Shown: piece after piece, positions 24,261 to 37,780 of the stretch
Numbering within the stretch: the first letter of the stretch is position 1
Layout: every line of letters starts with the position of its first letter
Source of the DNA: Cordia subcordata
Lineage: Eukaryota > Streptophyta > Magnoliopsida > Boraginales > Cordiaceae
Direction of reading: 5' to 3'
NCBI GenBank assembly: GCA_028554755.1
Contig: JAPTOF010000005.1
Span: forward strand, 13,614,001-13,678,000
Length of the DNA stretch: 64,000 bases
Program-made: the position numbers and the translations under genes
Notes under the pieces: generated by a model
Told to the model about the DNA's origin: nothing
The model's input: the letters and a program-made list of their open reading frames with translations, nothing else
Databases searched by the model: none

Positions 24261-27200
24261 ATGGAGAACAATAGCGCTGCGAAAGCTAGTAACAATAATA
24301 GTAATAACAATAATAATGGAGATAAAAGTGAAGACCAAAACCCTAGCAATGGCGATAGTAATGGTAGCAGTCGTGAGCAAGTAGCAGCACCACAAGAAGG
24401 CACTGCCGCCGACGGTGGCAGCACAGGCGGTAACAGAAGCCGTAGAACGCCGTTCACCGACCTAAGTCAAGAAGATGCCGATCTCGCCCTCGCCCGCACG
24501 TTACAAGAGCAGGTCCCTAGCACTCTCTCTCTCTATATACACACATACACACACACAATACTTGTTTGTATTCTAGATGTTATGTATCCATGTGTGCCTG
24601 TTCATACATGTGTTTGTGTTTGTGTTTGTGTGTAGAGTATATATATGTTTCGGGTAAATTGGTAAGTATGATGCAAAGTCAAGAGATTTTGTGTTTCGAT
24701 TACAGTCTGTCGTCTGCTTACACGGAACATTTGTGTCAAAGTTTAGGACTTCTTCTGGTTAGTTGCTTAGGAATGTGCTTATATGTGTAATCAAGTTGAA
24801 ATTTGAGGAAGATGTTAGCGGTTAGAATTGCTATATCATCTCTATGGGTGGAAATGTAGCAAATCTTGATCTGACGATTAGTAGAAGTGTTCGCCTTTCA
24901 TGTCTGCGGACACCTTCTGGTATAATCGCACTTTTGGTTGAGAATAATACAGATGAAAATGTAGCATATCTCGACAAGCTGAGATTAGATTTTGGTGGAA
25001 CATAGTAGTGATGTAAATGCAACACATCTCTACATATTGATGTTGTTAAGACTTAAGAGTTTGGTGGGTTATAATTGGCAACTGGTGTTGTGGCCCTTGA
25101 AATTGTGGTTATATTGCTTGAACTATATCTGAGGTCGTGGAGTTTTTATATATGTTATATTTAGTTCAGATGAGTTATTTAGCTATTCTCAATAATTTAA
25201 CTAGAAAGAAAGCTAAAGAGAAGGGTTTTAAGAATGAATATTTTATGGAGGAAATGCAATTTTTACTTACTACTTCAATCTGTTTCCATACATCTTGAGT
25301 GTACACTAAAGTCATGTCTTACTACTTCAATCTGTTCTAGTGCAGCTGGAGTGTACAATAAAGTCACATATTCTGGTGGTATAATGTATTTTCGCTTATT
25401 ATCATTTGGTTTATCATTTTTGCAAATTGATGTTGTATTACGGCTTTACGTCTGAATTTTAAGAGTTTCAGGACACGACTTTTTCCCTCTTTTATCATTT
25501 TGGATGACGTATATATGTTTCTAAGCAAGTTTGTGAAAAGAGTTTAATTTCTTATGCAAACAGGAAAGAGCATATATGATGCTCAGAATGAATGCTGATG
25601 GGATCCATTATGGGAGTTGGGGTGCTGCGAGCTATGGGTATGAAGATGAAGATGAAGACGATGAAGATGAAGACTTTGATGATCCCAGTGAAGAGGAATA
25701 TGATGGCAGCAATGCGGATGAAGATGGAGAAGACGATGAAGAAGATGCCTTTGATGTGCATACTCATGCTGAAACAGGGGAGGACGAGCATCAAGGCATT
25801 GAATTAGATCCTTCTGCTTATTCAAGTGATGAGGCCTATGCAAGAGCATTACAAGATGCCGAAGAACGGGATATGGCAGCCAGATTATTGGCTTTAGCCG
25901 GGATAAATGAAGGTTAGCATATTTGAACAGCTTTGTTTATTGTAACATTTTATCTCTGAATTAGTTTTGAGTATCACTTGCTTGACATTTTTCCAATGAC
26001 TGTCTAGTATTTGCTGGGGGAGCTGAGGATGATGAGGATCAGAGTGATAATTCTCAGGTAGAGCTTTGTTTTGTTTTAGATGACAGTATCCAGTTTTTTT
26101 TTTTTTTTGTGTGCTTTTATATTAGAACATAGAATTTGTCTAAATATCATAGAAATTTCTTTTTATGTCTATGGTCACCCTCCAGTGTTGTGTGTATTCT
26201 TCTAAGCACTGCTGGCCTTTTCTGCTGACAAGAATAGTGATCCTTTTGCAATGAAAGCAGTATTGTTATGAAAAGAGAGGAGTAGTTGGTTTGATCTTGT
26301 AGGGGCACATGACAAATTTATAGAACTGTGATAATGACATGCCAATGATAAGTGACATACATGTTTTGTTTTGAATATTTGTTGTAAAATCTTCAGATAG
26401 AATTTAATATTACGACTAGCTGTAGAATTACAACTCTCTGTACAACACTTTTTACATTACTAAGATTTTTCAAGTAGGTAATAAAAAGCATACTAGTACT
26501 CTGGTGATCCCTACTACATTGAAGTTGCCACTGGTGATTTTCTTTAACTTGAAATAGATTTCTAATGGTATTAAAATGTTTTCCTTAAAGATGTATTAGC
26601 AGTGATACTTATTCTGTATGCTATCTTTTTTCGCTTTTTGAGGCTTAATGTCTTCCTGTTTCTTATTTGTTCCATGGTCAGTGGAAATGGTTTTAAAAGT
26701 GATGGAGTTTGGATTTCCAGCCAAGCATATCTGAATAAGCTGTTGTGGTGCTTTGTGGGTGAACAGCCTCTCATGCTGACCAATTGTGCACATTGTCATT
26801 GTTGAGGGCAATCCTTTTGTTCTTTTTTCATTTTTATTTTTTTTCATTTTTTTTATTTGTAAATGAATTTAGTAAAATCAAACTGGGGTAGAAGCCCTTC
26901 TACAAGATAACATATAGAGGGAAACTATGCAATAATTTAAGCAAAGCAAGAGAAAGTTCCCATCCCTGCGAGTCTAGCCCATTCCATCTCCAAAAGCGAA
27001 ACCAGACCAAAGGTCAATATGCCAAAAACAGCATCCATTTAGCGCACTTCTTTCAATCTGCTGAGAGCAACCTCCTTATCCTTGTTGGTCTTGTATGCGA
27101 TTGACAATCCAGTCTATTGAGTTCATGCTGTTTGCTCAGTTCAGGCTTCTTCTCCTTGTTTTCGTTTTTGCTCCCATCTCGCCATCTTTCTGAAATACCT

Positions 27201-27916
27201 ATAAGCAGGCCTTTTGCTTTCTCTTCATTAGGACTTAACTGTATCATGTTATAGGGTAAGAAATAAGGACCTGGGTGCACAATGGCGGATTTGGGTCCTT
27301 CATGAGGATGATGCAAATAATTACCAAATAGAGAAAAGAAGAGGATGATGCAAATAATAGAAGTGCTTGAAGTATAAATGCTCTAGTGCTGTTCATTGTG
27401 ATGAGGTTACTGTGTGATCTCTATTGGGTTGAATATTTTTCATGATGGCGGGTTTAGTAGTGAGGTCTTTTTACAATGCGTTGTTGGGTGAATAAGCTTC
27501 TGACTTCTGTATCAAGCTATTTACATACCGAAGCTCTCTGATTGTGGTTTTAGTGCTTATATTTGAAATCTTTCCACCGTCAAATGTATATAGTATGTTT
27601 TGGCTGTAGCTTTACTGTGAACCGGCTCGTGCTGTATCATTATTGAGTCAGGTTGAATTTTCTGGTTCAGCATTGCAATAACATTAGACAACACTGGTTG
27701 TTGAACAAGTGGTGCTACTGAAAATGAGGGTATTTTGGCTAAGGAAAATGAGGGTATTTTGGCTAAAGCTTTCTTATCAAGACAACCTATAGGACAAAAT
27801 TTTTGGATAAGCTTCATATGTGCTTTCTTTTTGTTCTTTCCTTTTTCCTTTTTTTTTTTTGGTTTCTCCCTCTTTTGGTTCTTTTCCCCTTTTTTCCTTC
27901 TCTTTTTTGTTTTTTT

Positions 27917-27953
<37 letters not shown>

Positions 27954-30686
27954 TTGAACTAGCAAATCCTGTAATTCTTCTCCTGCGCATATGTTCTTGG
28001 AGAAGAAGCTAGTTTGGCCGAACTCCAAAGTCTCATGAGGTTACCGTAACACTTTTGTACTTTTCTCTATTGGCAATATGAACTCTTAAGATTTCAAGAA
28101 TTTCAGTCTTTGAGGGCAGCAGAAGCATGTATTTTTGTCAAGAATATGCTCGAGTGTTGAAAATTTGAGTCTTGGGAAATGGTGGGAGAAGGTGAATCAA
28201 TGCCTAAGAAGATAGTGAAGCCGCTGTCTAGTAAGGGAGATCTTTTGAGATGATGTCAGTGATCTGGCACTAAAATTAAAGAAATATCCTGTTCTATAAA
28301 ACTGGGAAGTAGAGATTTTCTTAATCATAACTGCGTATTCAAATTTTAGTACAAAAAACTTGCTGGAATTATGAAAAGGTGCATGGAGAATTTGATTATG
28401 GATCTTAATTACCACTCCCTTTTTGCTCTGTGCTCCAGATGACCCTGCTGCATATGACTTGAAATTGCAGGTTCTGAACTGCATTGTTTTGGAGTTGAAA
28501 ATGAAAATAAATGGTTGATCTATGTGGTTAGTATATTGCAGTTCCAGATGTCTGGAATTGCTAGCAGTTTGAGATCTAACATATTAAGGAACAGTTTTGC
28601 TGCTTTGACGTTGAGTTGGAAATGAAGAACCGCAAAAATTCCTTTGGAACATGAAGACCACCTCTTATGACATGTAGTTCTCTGGTTTTATTAACATGAA
28701 GACCGCCTCTTGTCACTCTGTCTTTCTCACTCTTTCTCATATTTCTACTTATTTTCCCAGATAAGCTGGTCTATTTTCTCATTATCTCATCTCTGTATGG
28801 AGGACATGGATTTTCCAGAATTTATAAGGTGTCCTTGAAGACAAGAAATGTTGAGAATTGGTTTTATCCATGTGCTAGAAGCATCCAAATGACTTCTGAT
28901 TTAACATATTGTCGCAATCTTGAACACTGACATTGTGTTTGTTCATGACACGGCATATTGTTAACTAAAGATAGCCTTAACCATGGAACAATTTTTGTGT
29001 ACTTTTCATTGTGGGGGCTCAGGGAGGGTTGAAAGTGGTTATCATTCAGGAGCAAATTGTGTTTTTCCTTGTTCCTTTTTCATTTTTTCTTTGATGTTTT
29101 AAGAAAATAGGATCTTATACTTTTAATCCCCTCTCCCCACTGCTTGTGGTCGTATTATAGTCTCTTTCTGTTTCCTTGTGTAAATACTACAAGTTTTTAT
29201 AATTTTCTTGAAGAAGTGTAGGTCATCTACGATTTGCTTCTGTAAATTATTGGATACTGCAAATACAGTTCTCCTGGCCTTATGTGTTCATAGAGTATGC
29301 ATATAACCTTTGCCCTCATATCTGATTTACATGAACATTCATGGAAGTGTCTATGCAACAAAGGTTTGAGGGATCCAAGAAAGCCTTAATTGTCTATTTA
29401 AAGGTCTGCCCTCTGAATGGGTGTCTTTAGGCGAATCAAGTGGGTGGGAATCCCAAAACCATGAGGGTGTTCTTTATGAAATAGACAAACTATATGAGCT
29501 CTAACTGAATGTCATTCTCAGTACTGTCACTTCATTTATTGATGCTTATGGGACCAGGGTGGCGCCGTTTTGTTCTTGTGGAAAAGCTACAGGTCTTTTT
29601 GTTTTAATGTATTTTCTTTTTGCAAAAACTTTAAACTTCTTTGAATTTGGAACTATTAAAAAACAAGGAACTTTATAACCTCGAATTGGACCAACTTTAA
29701 AAGATCATAACAAAATAGGGGGGAGGTCATAGTTTCTGGTCTGTGCTGTGTAACAATAGTTTTTGATGCAAAGGTTGCATGTTGTGATTCCCTTAATGCA
29801 TTGAAGTTTCCTTGGTTGAATTGATGATTTTTCTTGACTGAGAGAATTCATGATTCCTTGGTTTTGGATTTTGCAGGATGGATGGGAAGAGGCTGATCCA
29901 GATGAGCTGTCCTATGAAGTAAGTTCTGTGTGGGTTGTGATTATGATTTTGGTACTTGGTAGAGTCTTATTTCATTTAACTTCCCCAATTTGCTTGATGA
30001 TCCAGGAATTGATTGCCTTGGGTGAAGTCGTTGGAACAGAGAGCAGGGGGCTTTCAGCCAATACTATTGCGTCTTTGCCTTCAGTTAATTATAAATCACA
30101 AAGCACTCAGGATGGAAGCAGTGATTCGTGAGTACTTCCTGGGCCATTTAACAAATACAAGTATAAGGTTGTTCCTGAACTTATTTTTGTGTTGTGCTTC
30201 AGGTGTGTTATATGCCGGTCTGATTATGAAGATGGTGAGACTCTGACAGTGCTGTCTTGCAAACATTCGTACCATTCTGAGTGTATAAACAATTGGTTGC
30301 AGCAAAACAAGGTATGCCTTCTCATTGTGATGTACTTTTAGCTTTTTCTGGATTCACAAGGATACAGAAGAAGTGTTCGGCAACTGATCCTTCTCTCTTT
30401 TCTGTATGGACATCAGACTATAAATGCCGCATTAACTGGTCTTGTTTTTCATGTTGATGATCGTTGTGTGTTAGGCTACAAGAGATATCCTAGATGTTGC
30501 TTTATCAATCATATATCAACGCTTATTAGTTTAAATATTTAGTTCGAAGCAAGGTGTATTGGACTATTTCTTATGTTGTTTGCTTTAATATATTGTTGCC
30601 TGGAGAACTGATGGTAATGAATTATCATGTTCTTCTAGGTTTGTCCCATTTGCAATGCCGAGGTCTCCACTTCAGCAAACAGCTAG
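24261..30686 (+). CDS. BBR: E3 ubiquitin ligase, BIG BROTHER-related (RING-H2)
   Basis: Seven exons: 24261-24512, 25564-25912, 26008-26057, 29877-29918, 30006-30127, 30203-30311 and 30639-30686. They total 972 bp and 323 aa, all in phase. Exon 1 is Asn/Ser-rich (a near-continuous Asn run at residues 11-19) and ends with DLSQEDADLALARTLQEQ, a block conserved in BBR proteins. Exon 2 has a long Asp/Glu-rich acidic region and then SSDEAYARALQDAEERDMAA. Exons 4-5 encode the family block DPDELSYEELIALGEVVGTE. The C-terminal RING-H2 ligands are C273, C276, C291, H293, H296, C299, C310 and C313, and the protein ends ten residues later. RING-H2 proteins recruit E2 enzymes; BIG BROTHER relatives restrain organ growth. 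Intron 3 is 3.8 kb. Substrates cannot be read from sequence. Confidence 0.95.
27838..27951 (+). repeat. Pyrimidine tract ending in a G run, BBR intron 3
   Basis: About 100 bp of T/C-rich sequence with T runs of up to 15 ends in ten or more consecutive G. This is low complexity inside the 3.8-kb intron. The run lengths may be uncertain in the assembly. Confidence 0.8.
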
Positions 30687-33600
30687 CAGAGCGTATGAGG
30701 TTGTATTCTAGAATATGCGGTCTTCTCAAATGGGAAGACAGTAGAGCTATGTCCATTCTGAATATCATGTACTCATGATGGTCTGAACTCTATACTGATT
30801 TCTTTTTCTGTATCAATTCTTTGTTCTGCCTGATATATAACAGTTGCATAATGTTTTGCCCTGATTCTGCTTCTCTCTCTCTTGGTATTTGGTATTTTAT
30901 TTGCTCATTAAACATAAACCTCCTCTGCAGAACTATCCGGGTTAGCCCGCTTAACGTGGACTGCCCTAGTTGCTACAGTACATATACGTACTGTGAATTG
31001 GACCACATGTGGTTTGGTCGGACGGGCTAGCATTTGAGATCGGTTAGGATCGAATTGTGTGGGTCGGAAGCTGATTGGCCTGTCAAAGTTATCCTTTTAT
31101 TCTTCTTTTCCTTGTCTCTTGGAAGTTGAACCTCTTGGCGTTCGAATAATAATAGTGTTGCACCATGTCGATATGCAAGTAATGTGTCAACTGCTTGTGA
31201 ATTCGTGTACTCCCAGTCATATTCCTTTTATAAGCGTTGTCATTTTACATCAAAAGCTTTTTCCGGGTAGCAATATGAGTACTTACTTTATTGTATGACC
31301 AAATCCAAATGTGGATTTTCTTGCATGCTGTGTATGGAGAAAAGGAGATATAGATACCTAGTAAAATGTTTAAATGTGACACGATATATATTTTGGTGTG
31401 CACATGTAGCACTCATTGGAGACTGTAGGTGTGTCAAAACTGATTTTCAATAGTAACCCTTACATTGCAACCTACTGGGCCAAAAAAAGTAAGAACACTA
31501 AAGCAAGTTACCAGGCAAAAGTAAGGGGTGGTTTAAGTAGTGAAAACTTAAAATTCTCTTACGAGTAAAGTTTTAGGTTCGAATTTGATGGGAGTGGAGT
31601 GATGTAAAAGATAAAAAAAAGTTAAATGCAAAAAGTATGCAGCTACTGTAGACAAACAAAATTGTGCACAGCGGAGGATGTTGCATCATTGTGTGGAGAG
31701 TGAAATGAGGCGGGGGTTGCAGTGGTGTGTAGGGATGGAGGAGAGAATTGTACATGGTAAAGCAAGGAAATTGGTTTGTGAATCAGCAATTCAAGCTGAA
31801 ATGTTAACCTCGAGGGAAGCTTGTCGGCTGATTAAGGAAGAAAATCTGCAAGATATCATCATTGAAACATGTTGCTTTGAGCTTGTCACGGGCTGGAATG
31901 GAGTGTCTGCATTGAGTTGGATTATTCAACACCTTATGTAGGGTGCCAAAAGTCTTGTTGAAGGATTAAGGAATATTGGAGTACTGCATGTTTGTCGGGA
32001 AGCAAACGGGATGACGGACTGGTTAGCTATAGGAATGTGAGACAAGATAAATGACCTCAAAACGTATCCTCTTCAGGACTCTTTTATGCTTTGTATCTTG
32101 TCTTTGATTTTACGGGTGTTGGCTACTGTTTGTTTTTTTAATGAACATTTCCTTCTTTTAATCAAAGAAAAAAAAAAGTTGATGCACAACAAGAGAGATT
32201 ATGTATTGCTCTTTTGAATATTGTGATACGTACAGAGATACACAACAATCAAAAATGGAAAAAGCTTGAGAAGCGCCTAACTTAAATGGGATTACTATGT
32301 GATCAAGATAATTGTAGATCATAATTTTTGGTATAAGGGGATTCTATCCTGATTAATGGCTCTTCGTGAACTAACGTGATAGTGGGGATGGTTGGGATGA
32401 TCTGTGGGAAGCCTTTCATTGACAGGCAAGGGGCTTTGTAAGCCCGCATCAAACCACAAAGCCAATTTGAATAAAAAGATTTTTAATTATAAAAAAGGGA
32501 ATTCCACAAGAACTTGCAGGGCTCCTCTCTGTCTCTCTCTCTCTCTATATATATTCTGTGCTTACTAAGTCCTCTAAATGCCTGTCTAGAGAACAAAATC
32601 ATACCACTGAGATTACTTGTTGAGGATGGCAAAGATCTTCACCATCTATCGCTTTCTTGCTCTATTGGTAATCGTCACGGCTGGTATTATTCTTTCCTTA
32701 ATATTTCGTTCCACATCAATTCTATGTAAAGCTTATAATGAGTTGAGTTTATAACCAAATTCATTACACAAATCACACGCACGAACATATGCAGGCATAG
32801 GCATATAGAAACGTAGAATATGCAATGTATTCTCTTGAAAAACTTATTTCACCTACTCAAAATGAATAGACCTCGTTAACGAAAGACAACACAATTTTGC
32901 AATGTGGAAAGCAAGAAGAAAAGAAGTTATATATTTTTTGTCTTGTATTAAAGAACAAAACTTACAAATTTTAAGTTCATATTATAAGATTTGGGGCGCT
33001 CCAGCGAGTATCAATTGGTTTTAAAATGTACCTTAATTTTTTTCAGTATTGTATCAAAATTGGCCCTTGGTCTAGTCGTTTTAATCTCCTATATCCATCC
33101 ATGTGCAACCCATCTCTCTCTTGGCCTTGGTATAGTTTTCTTCGTCATGCATCCATCAAGGCTAGTCTTGTAAATCGCGCATTTGTCCATGTCTTGGCCC
33201 ATCATTATTAATCATGTCGAATACTTCGTTAATCTGACCAATTCATATGTCAAGCGCCAAACATGGAGGTGTTACAATATGTTCTTGTTATATATGAAAA
33301 AGTTCACGAAATTCTAAATTTACTATGTAAGATCGTAAATACAACTTATAATTCTTAATATCTATGTTCTATAAATATATATTATAAAATAATGTTTTTG
33401 CCTTTTTAGTTTACGTCACGTATCATCATGTCATATTTTCTTTTCTCACCAAAAAACCTTTGTCCATATTTGGTCAGTGAAAATTATTTAACTTTAATGC
33501 TATATGTGCTAAATCCACCCATTCTTTTTGTCAAAAAATAAGTTAGATATATTATTCATTTGTTACTTTTGTTAGACTAGATCACAATTTGAATTACCTT

Positions 33601-34501
33601 TTTTTAATTTAAAATATTTTATTCAATTTATTGCAGATATCTCATAAAAATAAAAAATATGGAAAACTTATTAAAATTAAATTTCATAAAAATCTATATT
33701 TTATCATCAAATAAAGCATATAAATTAATCATGTAAAACGATTTGATACACATTTTTGCGTGCATCTCGCGGGTTTTATTATAGTTGTACTTGATAACAA
33801 GGCTTCTATGTGCTTGCTTATGGATATTATAGACAATTTTTAGAATTATTTTTGACAGAGACGCACCATCATAGTCATGAAAAGACATGTTCCTTGCGTG
33901 TGGAGTGTGGACTACAAAGTTTGCAAAGAAAAGTTAACATGCCATCCCAAAAAGCTGGACAAAATGTATCCCTTCAACATGCCTTTGCGTCTCTCTAAAC
34001 ACGAAGGTCCAAAGTGACCTAATCAATCAGAGCAGCCTCTTTGCTCTTCTCCAAATTAAACTTACTTAGATTACGATTGTAAGTCTCTCCAAATGGAAAA
34101 AATTCTGTAGCTATCCTACAAAGAATTAAAGCCTCCTTTCGTCGTATCTTAGCGTCATGAGCAAAATCCAATAGCTGTGAACGGTCTATACTATCTTGTC
34201 ATAACTATACCGACGTCAAGAGCAAATCCATTTCCATTAAGAATAGGGTGCTGTTCTTCTAATTTATGTGTCACATTGAGCAGGAAAAGCAACAGAGAGC
34301 CAAAAAAGATAGACCATCCAATTGCTTAACATACATATTGAAGGCTGACTGCTGAGTTTTAAACATTTTACATCTGATTTGATCAATTCAGAGTGTTTAT
34401 TTGAACTCAGATGTTTTCAACAATACCGTGCGACACAATGGTAATTGAACACGGCAGAAAGTTCTGCATTGAAGTAAACCACACACGCTGCATACAAACA
34501 A
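30687..34501. other. Intergenic region between BBR and DIB1
   Basis: It contains the presumed BBR 3' UTR and flank, a LINE RNase H remnant (about 31680-32045), a short CT-rich microsatellite near 32526-32550, and AT-rich DNA from about 32700 to 33760. No supported protein gene was seen. Confidence 0.55.
31680..32045 (+). pseudogene. LINE-type RNase H remnant
   Basis: The plus strand reads AEMLTSREACRLIKEENLQD followed by IIIETCCFELVTGWN, and after a stop GLRNIGVLHVCREANGMTDW. This is the layout of the plant RNase H-like domain at the C terminus of non-LTR retrotransposons (an ALREA block, an ESD-like block, then REAN..AD.LA). A cysteine stands where the conserved acidic residue would be, and a stop interrupts the frame, so it is a dead fragment. 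Confidence 0.65.
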
Positions 34502-37500
34502 TTAGTAACGGTACTTGGTAGAATAATCTTTTGGAGCAATAACTAGACCACGACCCTTTCTGGCACCACGATAGACGGTCTCAACAATGTCGATGAACTC
34601 CTGTTTGTCCTTTAGAGCCCAGTTGATCTTGTTGTTGTTCCCAGTCCCCAGATCGATCATAATATGCTTGTTTCTGAAGAAGAACATGACTGTAGATGGA
34701 TCGTACAACTCATACATTGTGTTGAAATCAGGCACCTCTGTTATATCCACGAGGTAGATCACTGCGAAGTTCTTTATAGTCTCGGCAACTGAAGCCAGCA
34801 CTTCGTCCATCTACAACACAATTAAGAATGACCAACCAAAATCAACAAAAACATGTGCAACCCAGATGAACCATAATCAACTTCATGAGATATATACGGC
34901 AAAGAAATGGAAAAATAATGTATCTCACTAAATCGACTAGATGGAAAGAAGCTCCCCAGGGCAATAGATGTTAACAAATCCCTATCACATGCAAACTGTG
35001 AATATCATAGAGAAACTTCTGGTCGCATGTTATAGGCTTGACTACCAGAATAAATTGAACAAAGCTTGGAACTACCAGGTAACACGACAGACATGACAGC
35101 TATTATCTCAACCAAGAGTACGAAGGCAAGTGAACAGAGAGGAGAATTTGCCTATAAGAACATGAATCAAATAGCTAAATTCATTGCTATTGAAATACAA
35201 ACAAAAGCAAGACCCTGCATCATGGAACCTTACTATTAAATATTCCCCAACCCTTGCCTAGAGAGTGAGATTATTGGCCGTAGCTGTACCATGCAAAGAA
35301 TGTCATGTGGCAGAATGGAAAAGCAAAGGAAAAATGACCAATCAGATAGAGCTTGTGGTTAGACACTTCTTGTTCCATCAGCAATGTACGTATTTAGTCC
35401 TATACATACGTTACAGAAACTGTAAAAAGATTATACTGAAATTTACATCCCAAGTTAACTTATCGAGGGTGAATAATAGTCTTGACTAATGAACAGATGC
35501 GATTGCCCATATAAATAATATATCAAAACTTTCGCAGAATATCTTAACAAGATACCTAGTAACATGCACAACCTAGGTTGGAAATTCACTTAAGATATCA
35601 ACCAACACCAACCTACATCCCTAGCCCATCTCTGTGGCATAGGTTATCAGTGGGTTGCTTCCAGAAGATTTGGTTTACATGCAGCAGAAAAAGGGGGAAA
35701 AGCTGACACCAAGAATTTCAACCCAATATAAGCCAAAACTTTAAAATTTATAGTCTCAGTTATCAAATTCTCCTATTCCTAGAGCCAAAGGCCCAAAGAC
35801 AACCACTAAACACAGATTTGATTCCAAATTAATGCCAAGAATCCAGCTTTTTCCCCAGCTTCCTTTATATAACTTCATCCTAGTACTACTGCAAACAATT
35901 TTGCCCTCATCCTTGAAGAGCTTATAAACCATGGGAAACTGTAAAGCCCAAGCATACAAAGAAAGAATGACCTCTGCAATTTTTGCCAAGGAGAAAATAG
36001 AGAAAAAATAGCTATATGCACCACAATTGAATAAAGTAACCAGCATCATAGGGCCTAACATCTGATGTTTTCCTGATTATACGAGCATTGCATGTGGAGA
36101 TAGGCTTCTGAGGCTATTATTAAGCAGGAGTGCCATGTGATTGATTGGGAAAAGAAGTGGTAGATCTGAGTGATAGTTTTGAAGTATGGTCAGAGGTATC
36201 TCTTAATATTGTCAAAGAGTTAACAGTTTTGCATTATACACAAAACTATTGTACTGAAAGTAGAAGTGCCAACTCTCTTGACTTGCTAATGGTGATAGTA
36301 CGAAACTTCTTTACATATAATGTTCAAGGATGATACCTACAGAATGATTTAACCAGGATATAACATCAATTAGCAATTGTGAACATGTGACACAAAACCC
36401 TGGATCAGTATCTTGTAATATACCAACCAATGCCAACCAAGAAAATCTCTGCCTCATCTGCTGTTTCAACACTATAAAGTTTTTATGCTGGTTGCTACCA
36501 AATTAGTAGGACACATGAAGCGGACATGGAAATGGCAGCATCTAGTAAGAGGTTCAACACAGTATAAGATTTTACAATTTAAGATTGCTATCAATTCACA
36601 GGTGTGGCATCAGCATTTGGCTACTCCTCTTTCCGTCAGCAACGAACCCATGAATATTGGATTTCAGCATACATCCCAGGATACACAGTTATCATCAAAC
36701 CTCCTTAATTGCCACCAACTACTATTACTGCTGCTACTGCTACTACTATTACTAATACGACCACTGGTACTATCAAACAGTTGTCCTCATCACAAAGCAC
36801 AGAACCTATGCAGATATAGATTCATAATTGATAATAAACCTGAAGAGCATGTAAAGCTGCCCATTTTGCATATGCTACCAAAACTCCACATTTGACTTCT
36901 TAGAACATATTAATTACAATTCAAATATAGTTATGCTCCTCATTCCAAACCCCTATATACAACTTACAGGCACATCTATCAAGCTTCAGCTTTAATAATT
37001 CTCACGGATGTTTTACCCAAAACCCAAATGTGCAGTAGCAAAAAGGCCTAGACATCAGCCTCCATTTCTCAAATTATGCTCAATATAATTAGATATTTTA
37101 TTTTTTGCTCATTGTTTCTTGTAAGCCAAACCCGGCGCACGAGCCTCTCACAAATAGCAGGACTTACTAAGTAGGTTTCCTCAGACCTAACCGTGTTCCC
37201 AGATGTATTTACACGTAGCTTAGCCTTAGCAGAGACTACTATTAAGACATCAAAATTAAACCAAGAATTCAAAAACCAACCACTTGCTTTGTTGCCCAGC
37301 ATGACTTTCGAAAAGGACTAAGCTTTAATTGTCAAAAACATACAAAAACTAAATGACATCACATAATTATTATTTCCCTCTGTTTCTTGAATTATATTCA
37401 AGTTATTTTCAAGGGAAAAAGAAAGAACCAAAATTCCATTAATCATAAAACACCAAAGCTATGTTCCCCAACATCCTGAACAATTCATTACTGCAAATTA

Positions 37501-37780
37501 ATTAAATCAAAATTCCCAGGTACGAAAAATTAAAGCGAAACCACAAACAAAAAGATCAAAATCCCTTAAATTCGAAACATAATCTATTTGGAAAAGCATC
37601 TTAAATTATAAGATAAGGCTGCGCGAGAAAGGTAGAAGGGTAGGATAGAGAGAAGAAAACCTGCATGCAAGTCTCGTCCCAGTCGTGGCCGAAGCGGATG
37701 ACGACGAGGCGCTCCTCCTCGGCGAGGATGGCCTGGTCTACGGCCCATCCTGAGTGTAGATGCGGCAGCAAGTACGACAT
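34502..37780 (-). CDS. YLS8: U5 snRNP protein DIB1 / thioredoxin-like 4A (YLS8)
   Basis: Two exons, 37661-37780 (40 codons, MSYLLPHLHSGWAVDQAILA onward) and 34502-34810 (102 codons plus stop), join in phase 0 to a 142-aa protein, the usual length of the family. Conserved blocks include IRFGHDWDETCMQMDEVLAS, YLVDITEVPDFNTMYELYDP, FFRNKHIMIDLGTGNNNKIN and the C-terminal APKDYSTKYRY. DIB1/Dim1 has a thioredoxin fold without the redox CxxC and is a component of the U4/U6.U5 tri-snRNP required for pre-mRNA splicing in the nucleus. From memory the product looks identical or nearly so to the Arabidopsis protein. The single 2.85-kb intron falls between Gln40 and Met41. The gene is divergent from the nicotinamidase gene, with 1.39 kb between start codons. 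Confidence 0.97.
36716..36760 (+). repeat. Imperfect trinucleotide repeat in the YLS8 intron
   Basis: Runs of act, gct and tac form an imperfect trinucleotide array within the single intron. Confidence 0.75.

Noticed and set aside
25552..25849. Minus-strand frames opposite BBR exon 2 (His/Leu- and Ile/Phe-rich)
   Set aside because: They are shadows of the acidic Asp/Glu codon repeats on the plus strand.
27053..27316. 87-aa minus-strand frame in BBR intron 3
   Set aside because: It has reasonable composition but matches no family I know, and there are no flanking exons. A captured fragment is possible but unsupported.
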